A stretch of DNA of 25,523 nucleotides, from positions 1 to 25,523 of IMG/VR virus record IMGVR_UViG_3300025889_000862; one strand, 5' to 3'. The notes beneath the pieces were generated by a model. It was not told the DNA's origin. It did no database searches and saw only the letters and a program-made list of their open reading frames with translations. The DNA comes from a virus. Position 1 is the stretch's first letter; each line of letters begins with the position of its first letter. The position numbers were made by a program, and so were the translations under genes. Positions 21,580 through 25,523 of this stretch are shown here, piece after piece.

Positions 21580-24021
21580 TTATCCTAACGGTAGCAGTCC
21601 TGACGGTGCCTGACCTGGGGCTTCTTCAACTTCTAGCTTTGTGACTGTGCCATCTTCACGAATTATTGTAGCTGTCTTTTTTCCTGGCTTTGGCATTTCA
21701 ATATTAAAATTCATTGGCGGCATGGCCGGTGCTGCTACTTGAATTATCTTTGGCTCTGGCGCCTGTGGTGGATTAGATGATTCGATTTGCATCCGAACGC
21801 CTTCAAGGTCAGCCTCTTGCTTTAATCTCATTTCCTCGAGCATCGCTTCCTGGGCATTGATCTGTGCCTTAAATTGTTCAATGGCTATGCGCTGGTTTTC
21901 CTGCATCAGAAGCGCCTCGTCAAGAGCAGATTTCATCTGAAGTTCATACTCAGACAGTCGGTTTTCGCTCTGTGCCTTAAATGTCTCAATCTGGGCATGA
22001 ACGCCCTTGATATCCAGCTCTCTTGCAGCCAGGGCAGCATCAACTTGCTGCTTCTGCGCTTGGAGCTGGTTCTTCTGCCCTGCAACTTCTACCTTAAGCA
22101 TTTCCACATTCGGTTCAGGTGGTGGCGGTGGTGCTTTCCTTCTCTTTTCCAAATCAGATACGGCACGTTTTATCATGTTCTCTGCTTGGCTAGATCCGCC
22201 CATGCTTTCAAGTACAGCAAGCAGCATGGAAAGGGCAGTCTGCATAAATTCATAATTTTCAATTGAACCGATAGTCGCCAGCCCTTGAATCACTGTATCT
22301 GCAATCATCTTCTGCCGGGCCATCTCCCTTGCTTCATCTCTGAAGGAAGTAGAATCGGTTTCAAAATCAATTGATACCAATCTGGTTTCATCGTCCTTCA
22401 GCCTAGCCAGTGCTTCTGGGAATAGCTCATAGTGGCTTGGCTTGGCTGGTGTACCTTGAGGATTTTCTTCTGATGGCGGCTCTGCTGGTGTACCCCTTTC
22501 AAAGAATTCAAAGCCTACAATCTTGGCAATCTTGTCTGCGCTAAAAACTTTCAGCGCCATATCAAGCATTCCCTGGGCTAAATCCCTGGCCAGGTCTACC
22601 ATTTGCTTTTTATTGTACTTGAATCGGTCATGGGCTGAATCAGCTGCAATGTTCTGCCCGGTAGCAGTTTCTTCGGGGTTTAAAATGCCACGAAGGATTT
22701 CTGGAACGCCAATCCACTCGTAGAAATTATTCTTGAAGTGATTCTCCAGCTCGATGGCTTCTGCAATTGCATCAACTAATTCTTTAACCGGCAAATAGTG
22801 GATACATTCCTCAATGCCGCCCTTATCCAGAATGTCAGCAAGCTCAGATACAATGATAAATTCTGCGCTTTTCAGATTATTCAATGCAGCTACAACTTCA
22901 GCACTAAGGCCATAGACTAAGGCTCTGCGCTTAACAGCATCGACTAAAGTAAAGACACGTTCATATAATTTATTCAGCTGGTTTGCTGTAGATTCTAGGT
23001 AAACAAATACTGGAGTTGGATATAGGCTCTTGCGCCTTCTGTTCTGCAAGGCAAATTTCGGGCATGGGAAAAAGTTTTGCAGCTGATATGGATCATCTTC
23101 AACTGCCAGGAAATCATCTTTGTAGCTCTCACAAACCCAGTAAATCTTCTTTGATTTCTTGCAGTAGATTTCATACCCGTGCAGCTGAAGTCCTGGGCTA
23201 TCTACATCTGTTTCCTTGCCATCATCATCAGAATCAGCGTTAGAATTACCAAAATAGCCTGATTTAACATATGGCAAGCTCTTGGTACCATCTGGGTTGA
23301 ATCTGGCTTCTGCTTCTTCTTTATCTAGGCAAAATTTAAATCCAATCTCAGTAATTTCATCGAAGGTCTTTGCTTCAGGGCTGTGGATAACTTCATCAAA
23401 CGGGGCAGGGGCAGCAAAGACTCGCTGGCTTCTCTCATCAACAGCCTCTTGCTCATAGAAGAATTGGCCTTCAGCCTCCAGGACTTCACCGCCATAAACT
23501 GAGCCGTCTTCCAGCATAAATTGGTTTTCAATCTTGGTCAGCGGAACTCTTTGGCTAGCATTTGTAGCTGTATAAATGATTTGCGCAGTGGCTTTGGCTG
23601 CGTGCATAAAGTCATTGCGAGCAGCAACCATGGTGTCATCAAAATTGCCATTGTCGATAAGGTACTGCCCAAGCCGTTCAGCAATTAGGCCCATAGTTAA
23701 AGCCAGCGGGTTCTCTATTCCGTATCTGCGCCGAGCAATTACTTTCGGAGTTCTGGAATAATAGGCTGGCTCAACTGTGGTACTTGCTACCCAATAAATC
23801 GGATAGCTGGCGTGACCGGCACCAGTAGTATCATCAGTAGATCGCTTAGAATCCAACTCATAAGCAGCATAGGCAGCCTTGCTATCTTTCCAATGTAGAT
23901 CGGCAGCCTTCTTTGCAGCAGTTACCCATTTAAGCCAATAATTTACTTTGCTTCTACCAGCAGGGGTATTTTCATCGTCCGTAGCTGCTGCTGCATCGAC
24001 TTTCTTATCTTCGGGTAACAT
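21580..24021 (-). CDS. Portal protein with long C-terminal coiled coil
   Basis: 813 residues, directly after the terminase with a 17-base overlap, as expected for the portal. The body (about 1-600) contains typical portal segments: an early helical clip-like region (RSKVNYWLKWVTAAKKAADL), a stem region with NQLNKLYERVFTLVDAVKRR, and the wing/crown helix IEYLENHF-type stretch around EAIELENHFKNNFYEW with GVPEILRG. A Pro run (KAPPPPPEP, about 629-637) then leads to a roughly 110-residue coiled coil (641-750) with heptads such as LQAQKQQVDAALAARELDI, and a Pro/Lys-rich tail. P22-like portals have a C-terminal helical barrel; the length fits a podovirus. The portal forms the dodecameric DNA entry vertex. 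Confidence 0.87.
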   Translation of the reverse strand: MLPEDKKVDAAAATDDENTPAGRSKVNYWLKWVTAAKKAADLHWKDSKAAYAAYELDSKRSTDDTTGAGHASYPIYWVASTTVEPAYYSRTPKVIARRRYGIENPLALTMGLIAERLGQYLIDNGNFDDTMVAARNDFMHAAKATAQIIYTATNASQRVPLTKIENQFMLEDGSVYGGEVLEAEGQFFYEQEAVDERSQRVFAAPAPFDEVIHSPEAKTFDEITEIGFKFCLDKEEAEARFNPDGTKSLPYVKSGYFGNSNADSDDDGKETDVDSPGLQLHGYEIYCKKSKKIYWVCESYKDDFLAVEDDPYQLQNFFPCPKFALQNRRRKSLYPTPVFVYLESTANQLNKLYERVFTLVDAVKRRALVYGLSAEVVAALNNLKSAEFIIVSELADILDKGGIEECIHYLPVKELVDAIAEAIELENHFKNNFYEWIGVPEILRGILNPEETATGQNIAADSAHDRFKYNKKQMVDLARDLAQGMLDMALKVFSADKIAKIVGFEFFERGTPAEPPSEENPQGTPAKPSHYELFPEALARLKDDETRLVSIDFETDSTSFRDEAREMARQKMIADTVIQGLATIGSIENYEFMQTALSMLLAVLESMGGSSQAENMIKRAVSDLEKRRKAPPPPPEPNVEMLKVEVAGQKNQLQAQKQQVDAALAARELDIKGVHAQIETFKAQSENRLSEYELQMKSALDEALLMQENQRIAIEQFKAQINAQEAMLEEMRLKQEADLEGVRMQIESSNPPQAPEPKIIQVAAPAMPPMNFNIEMPKPGKKTATIIREDGTVTKLEVEEAPGQAPSGLLPLG

Positions 24022-25523
24022 ATGGGATTGTGCTGTTATGTTGGTTTAATTGAGAAACAATGGAATTGACTGTGTGGCGCTTATTCTTATCTCTGTAATC
24101 TGGCTCTGTGATTTTTTCAGCATCTCTAACCAGCGGCCTAACTGTATGGGCTAATCGTGCAGCATCGCAAACGTGCGTTGCCTCGCCGTCCTCCTGCGCA
24201 TCTTCTGAATTTGTCTCATGATAGCCGAGTGCTGGCAAGTAAGTTCTTAAGTATGTGCAAGATTGTTGGATGTACAGCATCGGAATTCCTTCGATGCCCT
24301 GAAGTCTGGATCTGATTTCCTTCCAGCCGAATATTCTTGCGGTATTTCCAAGAGTTAGTGGCGCTCCGTTCTCTCTGAAGTCATCAGCCATTGTCCACTT
24401 GGTGCCGTTCTTCTTATGCCCCCTATCTGCAAAAGGATAATTATCTGAGAAGGTTAGCCCACAGGTGGTTTCTTGCGTTCGCTTTACGATTCCTTGCGCG
24501 ATTAGTTCATTGGCAAGGTGGATTCCTTTTGATGGATCTTCTTCATCACAGCCGTACCATTCCCGGTAACATATTAAAGATTCTCTTGGAAACCAGCGCT
24601 GATTGCCATTCTCATCTGTAAATTCTTGCCCATCGCTGACGCACCACCACAGGGCGGCGAAAGGCTCTGCGCTGCCCCAGTCAAAGGTGCGAAATTTAAA
24701 CCAGTGGTTTGGCGGAATGAAATTTGGCACAGCATGAAGGTCGTCATTATACTCTTTGAAAAAATCACCAGCAGGGGCAGACCAATCGCCCTCGATTAGT
24801 GCCTTGGCTCTTGCTTCACCTAGTGGAAGTAATCGTCGCTTCTGCGCAATCGGATCTGCGCTTGGATTATCTGAAACTTTGCTTGGAATAAATTGGCGAA
24901 TAAAGCCGCCCTCATTATCTGGTGCTTGCCAAATATCAAAGGGGTTTCTGTTCTCAATCCACTTTCTTCTGAAATAGCTAAGGCTAGGCCCTTCTGGGTT
25001 GGTGGTGTAGAACATTCTGGGAAATAGCTCCCGGCGCTCTTGCTCAGAGAAATGTGCATAAAGTTTTTCTAGCTGCTTTGGCAATGCATCCTTCATCTGC
25101 TTTGGCATACGGCACCAAGCCCTGAGTCCGTCAATGTGGTGCTTTGGTATCTGCCCTGCCTCATCAAGCCAGATAACGTGCTTTTCTCGCCCGATGTGCT
25201 TCTCTAAGTCCTTATTCAGCAGCAAGCCATGCAGCTGAATGATTGAGCCATTCCAGAATTTGATTTCGTTCTCTGTGATTGTAACCAGCTTGTCTTGTTT
25301 CCATTGACGCAGCATGACATGGAATGAAGTCGGGCCTTCCATGTGATTGGAAATTACATCGCCGTAATACTTTCGGAAGATGTAGCACTGAAGGTGCGGA
25401 ATAGCAGAGCACCAAGCAATTAAAAAGAATCTGCCAGCAAAGCTCTTGCCTCCTTCAGATGCACCACCAAAAAGTAGTTCAGTTGATTTGGAATAAAAGG
25501 CCAGTGCTTGCCTAGGATATAGG
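24005..25523 (-). CDS. Terminase large subunit (N-terminus outside the window)
   Basis: The frame is open to the right edge, giving 505 visible C-terminal residues. The visible part starts at LYPRQALAFYSK, just before the Walker A motif GGASEGGKS (fragment residues 19-27). Walker B is HVIWLDEAG (D120, E121), followed by the coupling motif MFYTTNPEG. The C-terminal half shows RNase H-like nuclease acidic residues in FRTFDWGSAEP, TFSDNYPFAD and THVCDAARLA. This enzyme powers DNA into the procapsid and cuts the concatemer. The internal ATG at 25342 is downstream of Walker A, so it is not the true start. No small subunit is in the window; it probably lies to the right. Confidence 0.93.
   Translation of the reverse strand, partial: LYPRQALAFYSKSTELLFGGASEGGKSFAGRFFLIAWCSAIPHLQCYIFRKYYGDVISNHMEGPTSFHVMLRQWKQDKLVTITENEIKFWNGSIIQLHGLLLNKDLEKHIGREKHVIWLDEAGQIPKHHIDGLRAWCRMPKQMKDALPKQLEKLYAHFSEQERRELFPRMFYTTNPEGPSLSYFRRKWIENRNPFDIWQAPDNEGGFIRQFIPSKVSDNPSADPIAQKRRLLPLGEARAKALIEGDWSAPAGDFFKEYNDDLHAVPNFIPPNHWFKFRTFDWGSAEPFAALWWCVSDGQEFTDENGNQRWFPRESLICYREWYGCDEEDPSKGIHLANELIAQGIVKRTQETTCGLTFSDNYPFADRGHKKNGTKWTMADDFRENGAPLTLGNTARIFGWKEIRSRLQGIEGIPMLYIQQSCTYLRTYLPALGYHETNSEDAQEDGEATHVCDAARLAHTVRPLVRDAEKITEPDYRDKNKRHTVNSIVSQLNQHNSTIPYVTRR

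Noticed and set aside
23325-23531. Minus-strand short frames inside the portal, terminase and capsid genes (for example 23325-23531, 24574-24768, 16152-16349)
   Set aside because: They lie fully inside genes with conserved motifs in another frame and have no start signals of their own.
25212-25415. Starting the terminase at the ATG at 25342
   Set aside because: The same frame continues to the window edge and contains Walker A upstream of this ATG, so the ATG is internal.
1-25523. Prophage or integration features, CRISPR arrays, tRNA genes, insertion sequences
   Set aside because: No integrase, attachment-like direct repeats, cloverleaf sequences, transposase or spaced repeats were seen.

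Overview
This window is a stretch of an uncultured-type tailed bacteriophage genome. It holds one dense, single-direction late module: every credible gene lies on the minus strand, so the reading order is right to left. No host gene, tRNA, integrase, CRISPR array or plus-strand gene is supported. A podovirus-like (short-tailed) virion is suggested. There is a terminase, portal, scaffold and capsid, then a T7 gp11/P22 gp4-type adaptor, a beta-propeller tail-nozzle protein and large internal/ejection proteins ending in a lytic transglycosylase. There is no tape measure, tail tube or sheath gene. A Gram-negative host is inferred from an i-spanin/o-spanin-like pair and from Sec-type signal peptides.

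Layout in transcription order. (1) Packaging and head start, 25523-21159: terminase large subunit (5' end outside the window), portal with a long C-terminal coiled coil, and a small beta-rich virion protein. (2) Two genes for exported beta-rich proteins, 21162-19217. (3) Small accessory genes, 19201-17887: one membrane-anchored coiled coil, one very basic protein and two unknowns. (4) Scaffold, major capsid protein and a decoration-like protein, 17911-15219, closed by a strong intrinsic terminator. (5) A coiled-coil/AT-hook-like protein and a small acidic protein, 15172-14016. (6) A second pair of signal-peptide-bearing repeat proteins, 13991-11330, with a second intrinsic terminator between them. 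(7) Tail and ejection block, 11272-3188. (8) Lysis and envelope block, 3185-637: spanin pair, a possible glycoside-hydrolase-like protein, a holin-like protein, a DUF1353-like protein and a zinc metalloprotease of metzincin type. (9) A calcineurin-like phosphoesterase running off the left edge.

Genes are packed with ATGA, TAATG or TAGTG overlaps or gaps of a few bases. The largest gaps are 94, 57 and 46 bases, and two of these hold the terminators, so no stretch over 300 bases lacks a gene. The most unusual points are: four structural-type genes with Sec signal peptides arranged as two pairs around the capsid cassette and carrying about twice the CpG density of their neighbours; an A10 coding-strand run just before the transglycosylase domain, with stops in both slipped frames; a scaffold protein carrying the same 14-residue motif near both ends with almost fully diverged codons; and a terminator-like hairpin that places the metalloprotease start codon in its loop. 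Functional calls are from motifs, size and order read by eye; no database search was run.
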